Shown here: positions 7,993 to 16,290 of the stretch, piece by piece | Numbering within the stretch: the stretch's first letter is position 1 | Layout of the letters: every line of letters begins with the position of its first letter | Origin: Chloroflexota bacterium | GTDB taxonomy: Bacteria; Chloroflexota; Anaerolineae; Anaerolineales; Villigracilaceae | Reading direction: 5' to 3' | DNA: 61,639 bases | Assembly (NCBI GenBank): GCA_024224815.1 | Contig: JAAENC010000857.1 | Span: 1-61,639 of the forward strand | Program-made: the position numbers and the translations under genes | The notes under the pieces: model-generated | The model's database searches: none | What the model saw: the letters and a program-made list of their open reading frames with translations, nothing else | Told to the model about the DNA's origin: nothing

Positions 7993-9675
7993 ATGAATTT
8001 TCGTAAATCACTAAAAGTTCTGATTTTTGGGCTTGTTGCATTGTTGTTGCTAGTAGGCGTAACTGGATGTGGCCCAAAGACATCCGGCGATAGCGGTAAC
8101 AGTATCACCATTCTCATCCCTGACAATCCGGTTGCTTTCAACGGCATCAACACTGACACGGGCTATGAGCAGGCGCTGGGAGAGTTGGTAATGCTCTCGC
8201 TGTCAGAAACTGATCCCAATGGCAACGTCTTCCCAGAATTAGCAGTCGAGATTCCCACTGTTGAAAATGGTGGCGTGGTCCTTGACGAAGATGCCTGGAC
8301 TATGACCGCTACCTGGAAGCTTCGCGAAGATGTCTTTTGGGCAGATGGCGAACAAGTTACTGCTGATGACGTCGTCTTCACTTGGAATGCTATGGTTGAT
8401 GCCGGAGCATGGTATGCACCAATGGATTATACGGAGTCTGTAGAAAAGGTTGATGACTTCACCATCTTGGTTACCTTTAGCACAGTATTTCCGGCTTACA
8501 ATCTGATGTTTGGCGGAGAAGATGTTTTCATTTATCCCGAGCATTATTGTGATGCTGAAGCGGGTTTTTACGAATGGAACTGCGACTCTCAACCCTTGAG
8601 CAGCGGACCATATATCCTCGAGGAGTGGGTTGCTGACGACCACTTGACCTTTGTCAAAAATGAAAATTATTTCGAAGAAGGTAAACCAGCTATTGACCAA
8701 GTCATCGTCAGGATTGTTCCTGAAGAACCTGTAAAACAACAAATGATGCTCGAAGGGGATGCCGATCTTCACTACTGGCCTGCTGAGCCTGCTTCCAATC
8801 TGTACAAAGAAGAAGGTAATGGCACCAAGTGGGCGAAATCGCCCACGGAACGCTGGGTAATGCGATTGATTCCCAATACGTACGTAAAAGGTGATCCTGA
8901 AACTCCACACCCGTTCCTTTCAGATGTGCGCGTTCGACGTGCCTTGCGAATGTCCATTGATGTAGATACGATCATCAATGATATTTTTCTTGGCTATGGC
9001 GTCCCAGTTTGGAATGATTTCTTCCGCCCCCCATTCAATAGTTGCGATATCCCTCGGCCAGAATATGACGTTGAAGGTGCAGCAGCTCTTCTTGAGGAAG
9101 CTGGTTGGACAGACTCTGATGGTGATGGGGTCCGAGAATGCAACGGTTGTGATACTGCTGAAGCAGGCACAATGATGACCATGGAATACGCCATCTATGC
9201 TGAATATGGTGAATCTTTGGAATTAGCACAGCAACTCATTGCTGAAAGCTGGAAGTCGATTGGCATTGGCACAGATCTTCAGATTATCGAAGGTGCGATC
9301 ATGTGGGCCGAGGCCGAAGATGGCGGTACTGAAATTGCCGGACTTTTTGAGCTCGATATGTGGGATGACGGTTACCCTGGCACTGATCCATCTGACCAAA
9401 TTTGGACATTCTACTCATCCGGAAGTGATTGGAACTATGGGCACTGGACGAATGAAGATATGGATGGCTACATTGATGAAATGTACACGGTGTACGAAGA
9501 GGACTATTTGTGGGCCGCTTGCGAAGCAGCAGCTATTCTTGAAGAAGAACTGCCCCAGATACTGCTCTTCTCCACGCTAGAAATGCATGGCCTTTCTGAA
9601 AGGCTGAACGGTGTTCTGCCAAACTCAAATGATCCTGTCACCTGGAATGTTGCCGATTGGACGCTTGAAGAATAG
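7993..9675 (+). CDS. ABC importer substrate-binding lipoprotein, peptide/nickel (SBP_bac_5) family
   Basis: The 560-residue protein begins with a lipoprotein signal: basic MNFRKSLK, a hydrophobic core, then VTGC with Cys26 as the lipidation site. The mature part has the family-5 layout, including LREDVFWADGEQVTADDVVF, DFTILVTFSTVFPAYNLMFGG, SGPYILEEW and VRVRRALRMSIDVDTIIND. This family binds peptides, opines and other cationic solutes. An insert with DSDGDGVREC resembles a calcium-binding repeat. The gene leads the Dpp/Opp-like permease genes, and a hairpin after it likely sets higher expression than for the permeases. The ligand is unknown; context suggests a methylated amine or modified peptide. 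Confidence 0.9.
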   Translation: MNFRKSLKVLIFGLVALLLLVGVTGCGPKTSGDSGNSITILIPDNPVAFNGINTDTGYEQALGELVMLSLSETDPNGNVFPELAVEIPTVENGGVVLDEDAWTMTATWKLREDVFWADGEQVTADDVVFTWNAMVDAGAWYAPMDYTESVEKVDDFTILVTFSTVFPAYNLMFGGEDVFIYPEHYCDAEAGFYEWNCDSQPLSSGPYILEEWVADDHLTFVKNENYFEEGKPAIDQVIVRIVPEEPVKQQMMLEGDADLHYWPAEPASNLYKEEGNGTKWAKSPTERWVMRLIPNTYVKGDPETPHPFLSDVRVRRALRMSIDVDTIINDIFLGYGVPVWNDFFRPPFNSCDIPRPEYDVEGAAALLEEAGWTDSDGDGVRECNGCDTAEAGTMMTMEYAIYAEYGESLELAQQLIAESWKSIGIGTDLQIIEGAIMWAEAEDGGTEIAGLFELDMWDDGYPGTDPSDQIWTFYSSGSDWNYGHWTNEDMDGYIDEMYTVYEEDYLWAACEAAAILEEELPQILLFSTLEMHGLSERLNGVLPNSNDPVTWNVADWTLEE

Positions 9676-9696
9676 ATAACAATCATCATCGCTAGT

Positions 9697-9733
9697 AAGA
9701 GGGGAGGTTTATATTTTGACCTCCCCTCTTTTT
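9697..9733 (+). terminator. Intercistronic hairpin (partial terminator) after the binding protein gene
   Basis: A 12-bp stem (9697-9708 with 9719-9730) with a 10-base loop and a following T run. It lies between the abundant binding-protein message and the permease genes. The ribosome site for the permease overlaps the T run, so the hairpin could also mask it. Confidence 0.75.
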
Positions 9734-9743
9734 AGGAGTGTGT

Positions 9744-10784
9744 ATGGGAACATATATCGTACGCCGCCTACTGCAGGCTATTCCTATGTTACTTTTGGTC
9801 AGCATTGCTCTTTTTGCATTGGTCAATATCGCTCCGGGTGGGCCGATGAGTGCCTATAGCCGCACAAATCGAATGCCTGAGGAGAAGAAAGAAGAAATCA
9901 GGAGGAAATTTGGCCTTGATAAACCTTTGCCGGTTCAATACGTAGTTTGGTTGGTAGGAAATGATTGGATGCAGATCGACACTGATGGAGATGGCATCTC
10001 AGACGGCAATGGAACTCGCTTGGGTATCTTGCGCGGGGATTTTGGTTTTTCATATAAAACGCGTGAACCCGTTTTAGCTCTCATTGCTGATCGGCTGCCC
10101 AACACGGTTTACCTGATGTTCTTCACATTGCTTTTTACCGGTATTGTCGCTGTTCCCGTGGGGGTCATATCAGCAATTAAACAATACTCTGGCTTTGATA
10201 TAACCGCCACGACACTTTCATTCATGGGACAGGCCATCCCGGAATTCTGGCTAGGCCTACTCTTGATTTTGTTATTTTATGGTACTTTGGATAATCCATT
10301 CACAGGCGAAGCTCTATTTCCATCAGGGGGTATGCAAACGCTGGGAGCAGAATTTTCCATCCTGGACAGAGCCCGTCATCTTTTTCTTCCTGTTTTAATG
10401 GGGCTGGTAGGATGGGTGGCCTGGTATTCACGTTTTCTTCGCTCTAGCATGTTGGAAGTCATTAATCAAGATTACATCCGCACTGCTCGTGCAAAAGGGC
10501 AAACTGAGCAAAAAGTTCTTTACAAACACGCTCTTCGAAATGCACTTATCCCCTTGGTAACAATGTTTGCGTTAGATTTCCCTTATATCTTTACCGGTTC
10601 TCTTTATGCAGAACTGCTGTTTTCATGGCCTGGGATGGGGCGTCTATTTTATAACGCAGCCACGTCTCGAGATTATCCGATTTTGATGGCTATCTTAATT
10701 ATCGGATCTGGCATTGTTGTATTGAGCAATCTAATGGCTGATATTGCATATGCCTATTTAGACCCACGCGTACGCTATGAGTGA
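9744..10784 (+). CDS. ABC importer permease, DppB/OppB type
   Basis: ATG 9744 is preceded by AGGAG five bases upstream; the GTG six bases earlier is less likely. The 346-residue protein has the family start MGTYIVRRLLQAIPMLLLVS, about six membrane helices and the EAA-type cytoplasmic loop DYIRTARAKGQTEQKVLYKH that docks the ATPase. A loop after helix 1 carries DTDGDGISDGNG, resembling a calcium-binding repeat like the one in the binding protein. It pairs with the next gene, overlapping it by eight bases. Confidence 0.9.
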   Translation: MGTYIVRRLLQAIPMLLLVSIALFALVNIAPGGPMSAYSRTNRMPEEKKEEIRRKFGLDKPLPVQYVVWLVGNDWMQIDTDGDGISDGNGTRLGILRGDFGFSYKTREPVLALIADRLPNTVYLMFFTLLFTGIVAVPVGVISAIKQYSGFDITATTLSFMGQAIPEFWLGLLLILLFYGTLDNPFTGEALFPSGGMQTLGAEFSILDRARHLFLPVLMGLVGWVAWYSRFLRSSMLEVINQDYIRTARAKGQTEQKVLYKHALRNALIPLVTMFALDFPYIFTGSLYAELLFSWPGMGRLFYNAATSRDYPILMAILIIGSGIVVLSNLMADIAYAYLDPRVRYE

Positions 10785-11733
10785 TCGAGAGAGACAAAGA
10801 ATGAATTCCAACGAAAACCCACTCGGAAAAATCAATAACAAGCCAGTCAGACCGCCTGAGACCATGACCACTTTAGCATGGAAGCGTTTTCGCCGCCACC
10901 CAGGTGCTGTAGCTGGATCAATCATACTTACTCTTTTAATTTTAATGACAGTTTTTGCCGGTTTATCCCCATATGATCCTGAAGTGTCAGATATCAAAAA
11001 TAGGTACCAAGCACCTTCTCTGGAACACCCTTTTGGGACAGATGGTTTGGGAAGAGATCTATTAACACGGACGCTTTATGGTGGACGTGTTTCCATGTCT
11101 GTTGGCTTGATGGTTGTTGGAATAACGCTAAGCATTGGCGTTCCAATCGGATCTATAGCCGGTTACTACGGTGGCTGGATAGATAATGTGCTCATGAGGG
11201 TCATCGATGCGACGCTCTCGATTCCTTCGTTGATGTTCTTGATTCTTCTGGCAGCCATTTTGCGTGAAGCCGAACTCCCATTCGTTAAAGGTAATAGTGT
11301 TATGACCATTGCTGTGGTTCTGGGGGTTCTTACCTGGCCAACTGTTGCTCGCTTAGTACGAGCTGTGTTCCTAACTGTTCGCGAAACGGATTATGTGAAA
11401 GCCGCCGAAGCTTTAGGAGCTTCGGCGCCTAGAATAATTCTAAGGGAAATACTACCAAATGGTTTTGGACCAATAATTGTCGAATCCACACTGGGTGTTG
11501 GGTATGCCATTATGGAAGAATCAGGGCTATCCTTTTTAGGATTTGGGATTATGCCCCCTACACCAAGCTGGGGCAACATGCTCAATAACGCTCAGGAACA
11601 TCTCTCTACTTATCCTTGGTTGGCAATATTCCCCGGGTTAATGATTTTCTTGACAATAATCTCAGTCAACTATATTGGTGATGGATTGCGCGACGCGCTA
11701 GATCCTTACAAAATCTTGGGGAAAATAGAATAG
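10777..11733 (+). CDS. ABC importer permease, DppC/OppC type
   Basis: A 318-residue permease with an N-terminal OppC domain (TMTTLAWKRFRRHPGAVAGS), HPFGTDGLGRDLLTRTLYGG and the EAA loop TDYVKAAEALGASAPRIILR. Start at 10777 overlaps the stop of the DppB gene; ATG 10801 is an alternative. Together with the binding protein and the two ATPases at 18851 and 19903 it completes one importer, although five enzyme genes are inserted between permeases and ATPases. That order ties transport to the methyltransferase genes. Confidence 0.9.
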   Translation: MSDRERQRMNSNENPLGKINNKPVRPPETMTTLAWKRFRRHPGAVAGSIILTLLILMTVFAGLSPYDPEVSDIKNRYQAPSLEHPFGTDGLGRDLLTRTLYGGRVSMSVGLMVVGITLSIGVPIGSIAGYYGGWIDNVLMRVIDATLSIPSLMFLILLAAILREAELPFVKGNSVMTIAVVLGVLTWPTVARLVRAVFLTVRETDYVKAAEALGASAPRIILREILPNGFGPIIVESTLGVGYAIMEESGLSFLGFGIMPPTPSWGNMLNNAQEHLSTYPWLAIFPGLMIFLTIISVNYIGDGLRDALDPYKILGKIE

Positions 11734-11768
11734 TTTCTTGGTAAAACTAGAAAAACAGGAAAAAGGAT

Positions 11769-13223
11769 ATGTCTTCTGAGCGTCAAATTATCGAGCCGAT
11801 TAGAACTCCTTATAAGCTAAGTTTGCTGGGTAATGACCAGTTGAATGATCTTCAGGAAGCGACTCTAACTATCCTTGAAAATACCGGGGTTCAGTTTCCG
11901 TCTGAAAAAGCTTTAGCAATTTTTTCCGAGCGTAGCGCAGATGTGGATCATGAAAGCCAGGTGGTAAAAATTCCACGTGAGCTGGTCTTCAAGGCAATGT
12001 CTACTGTGCCTCGCTACTTTACTTTGGGGGCGCGTAATCCTGAGTTTGATCTGAAATTACAAGATGGTGTTACCTACTTCACGAATGATGGCTGCGGTCA
12101 CGAAGTTGTTGATTCTGTCACGGGGCAACGGCGAGCATCCAGGCAATCTGATGTCGGTATGATGGCTCGGATCAACGACTATTTGTCTTCCATGGCATTT
12201 AGCTGGACAATGGTTAGTGCCCAGGATCGAGGGGTAACATCTCCTCTCCACGAAATGGATGTGACTTGGCGAAATAACACAAAACATTATCAAAGCGTGA
12301 CTATGATGGGTGAGAAGCTTTGTCGTTATGGGGTGGAAATGGCAACAGTATTGCGAGGCAGCCTCGAAGAAGTCCGGAAGCGCCCTCCAATTTCCCTGAT
12401 CGTTTGCACAATTGCTCCGTTAGTACAAGATAAAGAAGCTATTGAAGGTGCACTGGTTTTAGGTGAGGCAGGCATACCTATTGTGGTTATGTCCATGCCT
12501 ACAATGGGGACGACTGCCCCTGCCACATATGCCGGTGCATTGGCGATGGCAGATGCTGAAATTATTAGTGCAACAGTGCTTATGCAATTGGCAAATCCGG
12601 GTGCGCCGGTTTTTCATTCCATCTTACACGCTTGGGCAGACCCCCGCACCGCGGCTTATGTCGGCTACGCCTTAGATGCACGAGTTCGTTATGCTCCCGT
12701 AGAAATGGCACATCATTGGGGTATGCCTGCTCTTGGCGGCGCATTTGGGACGGAAAGCCCCGAGCTGAATAGCTGGCAATCAGCAGCTGAGGTAACCACA
12801 GATCCTCTTTTGGTCAGCTTGGCCGGAGCCGAAATTGTCACTGGGCTTGGGTTGCGAAATACTTATACATTGCTCTATCCTGAAGCTATTATCCTCGACT
12901 CGGATATATATCATCGGGCGCGCCACTCTTTGCTCGAAATGGACGTTTCTCCAGAAACATTGGCGGTTGATGTGGTCGAGAGCGTTAAGCCCGGCGGTCA
13001 CTTTTTGAGCCAGAAACACACCCGCAAATATATGCGTACAGCGATGAAGCGCACTATTTTACAGCAGCTGGATTCTGCTGGGCAATACCGCGATCCTGTG
13101 GAATACGCTCGTGAAAAAGTAGCCTGGATCCTTGCGAATCATCACCCTGAGTCTCCTCCAGCAGATGTGCAAAAAGAAATAAATCAGATTTTAGCTACAG
13201 CAGATAAAGAATTAAAGGTCTAG
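11769..13223 (+). CDS. MttB-superfamily corrinoid methyltransferase, non-pyrrolysine (paralogue 1)
   Basis: At 484 residues and without an in-frame TAG, this is a full-length MttB-family TIM barrel lacking pyrrolysine. Characterised non-Pyl members (MtgB, MtpB, MtcB, MtyB) demethylate glycine betaine, proline betaine, carnitine or gamma-butyrobetaine and pass the methyl group to a cognate corrinoid protein. Family features seen: LENTGVQFPSEKALAIF, FTNDGCGHEV, the ICTIAPL-type strand (VCTIAPLVQDKEAIEGAL) and the C-terminal PGGHFLSQKHTRKYMR. It is 20 bases ahead of paralogue 2 and similar to it throughout, so they arose by tandem duplication. The quaternary amine used is unknown. Confidence 0.88.
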   Translation: MSSERQIIEPIRTPYKLSLLGNDQLNDLQEATLTILENTGVQFPSEKALAIFSERSADVDHESQVVKIPRELVFKAMSTVPRYFTLGARNPEFDLKLQDGVTYFTNDGCGHEVVDSVTGQRRASRQSDVGMMARINDYLSSMAFSWTMVSAQDRGVTSPLHEMDVTWRNNTKHYQSVTMMGEKLCRYGVEMATVLRGSLEEVRKRPPISLIVCTIAPLVQDKEAIEGALVLGEAGIPIVVMSMPTMGTTAPATYAGALAMADAEIISATVLMQLANPGAPVFHSILHAWADPRTAAYVGYALDARVRYAPVEMAHHWGMPALGGAFGTESPELNSWQSAAEVTTDPLLVSLAGAEIVTGLGLRNTYTLLYPEAIILDSDIYHRARHSLLEMDVSPETLAVDVVESVKPGGHFLSQKHTRKYMRTAMKRTILQQLDSAGQYRDPVEYAREKVAWILANHHPESPPADVQKEINQILATADKELKV

Positions 13224-13243
13224 CAAAAACCATAGGAGAAAAA

Positions 13244-14695
13244 ATGTTTAGCAAAACGCCCCCTATTGAGCCCATCAAACCCGCATATCGGATTCGCATT
13301 CTAACTGATGAACAGTTGGAGAAATTCAAAACAAACACTTTTGAAATCCTCGAAAAGACAGGAGTTCATTGCCCTTCAGAGCGTTCTCTGAAGATATATG
13401 CAGAGCATGGCAGTGATGTTGATTTTGAAAAACAAATTGTAAAATTGTCACCAGATGTGATCCTGGAAGCCCTCTCTCATGCGCCTCGTTACTACACTAT
13501 GGGAGGACGTACAGAAGCTTTTGATCTCGACTTGTCAAAAGGGGAAACATACGAAGCCACGGATGGCACCGGCACAAAAACGATCGATTATGAAACAGGT
13601 GAATTGCGATCTTCCATAAAAGAGGATGTGGCTAAATCTGCCCGGATAGCCGATTATTTATCTTCGATCAGTTTCTATTGGCCAATGGTCAGTGCTCAAG
13701 ATCACCCAAAAACACCATCTCTCCATGAACTGGATGCCTCCTTTAACAATACGCTCAAACATGTCCAAACGCCAACGGTTGTTGAGGAAATAACCACACG
13801 ATATGCTGTAGAAATGGCAAAGGTCGTAGCTGGCAGCGAAGAAACGATGCGAAAACGTCCGCCGCTCTCTTTGTTAATTTGTACCATTGCCCCATTGGCG
13901 CAGGATGGTGAAAGCATGGATGCCGCTCTGGTGGCTGCTGAGGCGGGGATTCCGGTCGGATTTATGGCTATGCCCAATACCGGTTCCACCGGCCCTGCCA
14001 CTATCGAAGGCACAATATCAGAAGGCGATGCAGAAATGGTTTCGGCTATGGTGCTCATGCAGATGGCATTTCCCGGCGCACCTATCTACTATTCCTTCAT
14101 GCCAGGGATGACACATCCACGCACAGGAGCTTATATTTCACACGATGCCATAATTTACGCCGCAGGTGTAGAACTGGCGCATATGTGGGGTGTTCCTACT
14201 TTGGCAGGAACCTTCGGAGGTGGCGCATCCAAGCCAAGCTGGGAATCAACCATGGGTGGAGGTGTAGCATCGCTATTATGCGCTTTATGCGGTGCAGAAA
14301 CTGGCAGTGGAATGGGACTGCTGGAAGGCAGCACACTGCTCTACCCAGAAGGCCTTGTTCTTGACGCAGAGCTTTATCACAGCGTCCGAGCCAATGCAGG
14401 CGGCCTGGATATTAGCGCAGAAAAAATGGCATTGGATGTTATTCAAACAGTAGGGCAAAGAGGCCATTATCTTAGCCAGAAGCACACCAGAAAATATTTG
14501 CGTAAAATCGGCTACTCAGAGATAGTTTATACCCCTGATATGGATGGGAAATACCGAAATCCAATCGAAGTGGCACGCGAAAAAACGGATTGGATACTGA
14601 AAAATCACCAACCAGAACCCTTAAGTGAATATCAACAAAATGAATTGACAAGAATTATTGCTGTCGCAGAAAAAGAATTAAGTCAGGAGAAATAA
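13244..14695 (+). CDS. MttB-superfamily corrinoid methyltransferase, non-pyrrolysine (paralogue 2)
   Basis: The 483-residue protein follows an AGGAGA site. It shares the layout of paralogue 1: LEKTGVHCPSERSLKIYAEH, YEATDGTGTKTIDYETGE, ICTIAPLAQDGES, and a C-terminal GQRGHYLSQKHTRKYLRK. Note GQRGHYL in place of the PGGHFL found in the other four paralogues, a change in a highly conserved loop near the corrinoid face. It lies between paralogues 1 and 3 with gaps of 20 and 3 bases, so all three are co-translated. Difference in the loop may mark a different substrate or partner surface. Confidence 0.88.
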   Translation: MFSKTPPIEPIKPAYRIRILTDEQLEKFKTNTFEILEKTGVHCPSERSLKIYAEHGSDVDFEKQIVKLSPDVILEALSHAPRYYTMGGRTEAFDLDLSKGETYEATDGTGTKTIDYETGELRSSIKEDVAKSARIADYLSSISFYWPMVSAQDHPKTPSLHELDASFNNTLKHVQTPTVVEEITTRYAVEMAKVVAGSEETMRKRPPLSLLICTIAPLAQDGESMDAALVAAEAGIPVGFMAMPNTGSTGPATIEGTISEGDAEMVSAMVLMQMAFPGAPIYYSFMPGMTHPRTGAYISHDAIIYAAGVELAHMWGVPTLAGTFGGGASKPSWESTMGGGVASLLCALCGAETGSGMGLLEGSTLLYPEGLVLDAELYHSVRANAGGLDISAEKMALDVIQTVGQRGHYLSQKHTRKYLRKIGYSEIVYTPDMDGKYRNPIEVAREKTDWILKNHQPEPLSEYQQNELTRIIAVAEKELSQEK

Positions 14696-14698
14696 TCT

Positions 14699-16123
14699 GT
14701 GGAAACACTTTTAAAGGTACTGTCAGAAGACGAAAAAGCAGGTATTCACGAGCGGACTTTGAAAATTCTGGCAGAAACTGGTGTTCAAGTAAAAACGGCA
14801 CAGGGACGCAAATATCTCAAGGATGCTGGCGCGGATGTAGACGAGAATACCCAAATTGTGAAATTTCCTCGGAGTTTGGTGGAAGAATCCATCCGTTTAG
14901 CGCCCAAGAAATTTAGCTTAGGCGCGCGCCGCCCCGATTGGGACATTCCCATGAATGCAGGCGTTTGCGCGCTCATGCCTGATGGGGAAGGAATCACAAT
15001 TATTGATCGAAAAACTGGCGAACACAGACCAACAACCTACAACGATTGGCTTGAAGCCACTCGTCTATCAGATGCGCTGGATGAAGTCGGGGTATATTGG
15101 GCAATGGCCGAACCAGGAGATGTGCAAGATTCTATCCCGGGTCTCATTGGGCATTGGCAGAAGATGTTTGCTAATTTCTCCAAACACATACAAGACTCTT
15201 CAGCAACAGCCGAAGAAAGTCGTTGGTTGGTGGAAGTTTTACAAGCTGTTTTCGGTGATAAAGAAACCATTCGCAAAACACACCCCTACTCATTCTTGGT
15301 TTGCCCGCAATCTCCATTGATCATCGAAGCCCAACACACAGACGCCTATCTCGAACTTGTGGGCTGGGATATTCCCCTCGCTGTGATGCCGATGCCTTTA
15401 ATGGGTGGCACCGGCCCGGGAAATATGATCTCGATGACAATTTTGGGGAATTGTGAAGTATTAGCCACGCTCTGCCTTCAACAAGCAGCCGCGCCCGGCG
15501 CACCCTTTATCTATGCTCCGGCTTTGGCTGTAATGAACCCACGCACAGGAATGTTAAGCTCTGGCGCAATCGAAAATGGCTTAATGAGCAGCGCAGCTAT
15601 AGAGATGGCGCGCTATTATGAGTTACCTGTCGAAGGCTCTGGTGGGGGAACAGATACGCACGCCCCGGGCGTCCAATCTACGCTTGAACGCGCAATGAAT
15701 GCTTTGCTGCCGATGCTTTCATGGCCCGATCTGATGGTCGGAGCGGGATTACTTGGCGGCTCAATGATCTTAAGCCTTGAGCAATTGGTCATCGACGCTG
15801 AGATGTTCAGGATGAGTAAACAGGCTCATCGCGGTATCAAATCTGTTGATGATTCCTGGCTCGATGATGTTATCCAGCGAGCTGGCCCGGGCGGGCATTT
15901 TCTCGGAGAGAAGTCTACAGCAGCGAATATGCGTTCCGGCGAATGGCTCATTCCAAAGCTTGGTGTGCATGAAGCCATCAACTCATGGCAGCAATCCGGG
16001 AAAAAAGACATCATGGAAGAAGCGCGAGAAAAAGTGGAGCATCTTTTGGCAACGCATCAGCCTTTGCCTTTAGATGAAGATGTTAAAAAAGAATTGGAAA
16101 AAATCAAAGCACGAGCTAAGTAG
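14699..16123 (+). CDS. MttB-superfamily corrinoid methyltransferase, non-pyrrolysine, divergent (paralogue 3)
   Basis: The gene starts at GTG 14699, behind a GGAGA site that overlaps the end of paralogue 2. The 474-residue protein is the most divergent of the five: it lacks the N-terminal 10-20 residue lead, and the C-terminal block reads PGGHFLGEKSTAANMRSGEW rather than HFL-KHTRKY. The active-site barrel strands remain (FLVCPQSPLIIE, MPMPLMGGTGPGNM, GGGTDTHAPG). It probably acts on a different methylated compound from its neighbours. The repeat element at 16123 starts on the last base of its stop codon. Confidence 0.85.
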   Translation: METLLKVLSEDEKAGIHERTLKILAETGVQVKTAQGRKYLKDAGADVDENTQIVKFPRSLVEESIRLAPKKFSLGARRPDWDIPMNAGVCALMPDGEGITIIDRKTGEHRPTTYNDWLEATRLSDALDEVGVYWAMAEPGDVQDSIPGLIGHWQKMFANFSKHIQDSSATAEESRWLVEVLQAVFGDKETIRKTHPYSFLVCPQSPLIIEAQHTDAYLELVGWDIPLAVMPMPLMGGTGPGNMISMTILGNCEVLATLCLQQAAAPGAPFIYAPALAVMNPRTGMLSSGAIENGLMSSAAIEMARYYELPVEGSGGGTDTHAPGVQSTLERAMNALLPMLSWPDLMVGAGLLGGSMILSLEQLVIDAEMFRMSKQAHRGIKSVDDSWLDDVIQRAGPGGHFLGEKSTAANMRSGEWLIPKLGVHEAINSWQQSGKKDIMEEAREKVEHLLATHQPLPLDEDVKKELEKIKARAK

Positions 16124-16266
16124 GATGAAAAACCGTATCAAACGTGAGATCAACTTGGTTGCCACAAATCAACTTTTTCGTGGCGTAAACCCTGTCTCGT
16201 TTACGCCACGCATTAGCTTGGGTACAGCTCTCAAGCCTAAATCAAGTACGATGCGGTTTTATATCC
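16123..16266 (+). repeat. Structured interspersed element, copy A (144 nt)
   Basis: One of three related elements (see 27235 and 49263). It begins GGATGAAAA and ends with an imperfectly complementary TTTTATATCC. Inside are the conserved core GCCACAAATCAAC (from 16161), a perfect 12-bp hairpin (16179-16190 with 16199-16210) and a second 7-bp hairpin (16216-16222 with 16230-16236). It lies between MttB paralogue 3 and the DAO gene and shares a base with the MttB stop codon. It may be a structured RNA in the operon message or a palindromic mobile repeat. Confidence 0.7.
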
Positions 16267-16290
16267 GCCAATAAACAGGATGAAAAAAGC

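Noticed and set aside
8239-8910. A 223-residue minus-strand frame inside the binding-protein gene
   Set aside because: Antisense shadow; the plus-strand product is unmistakable and full length.
11769-16123. Pyrrolysine-encoding MttB genes
   Set aside because: All five MttB frames are full length without an in-frame TAG, and no pyl genes are visible. They belong to the non-pyrrolysine branch.
16123-16266. Structured element as a cobalamin riboswitch
   Set aside because: A B12 switch would be sensible here, but I could not find the B12 box or the other conserved parts of the known cobalamin class. The terminal inverted repeats and small size also do not fit.
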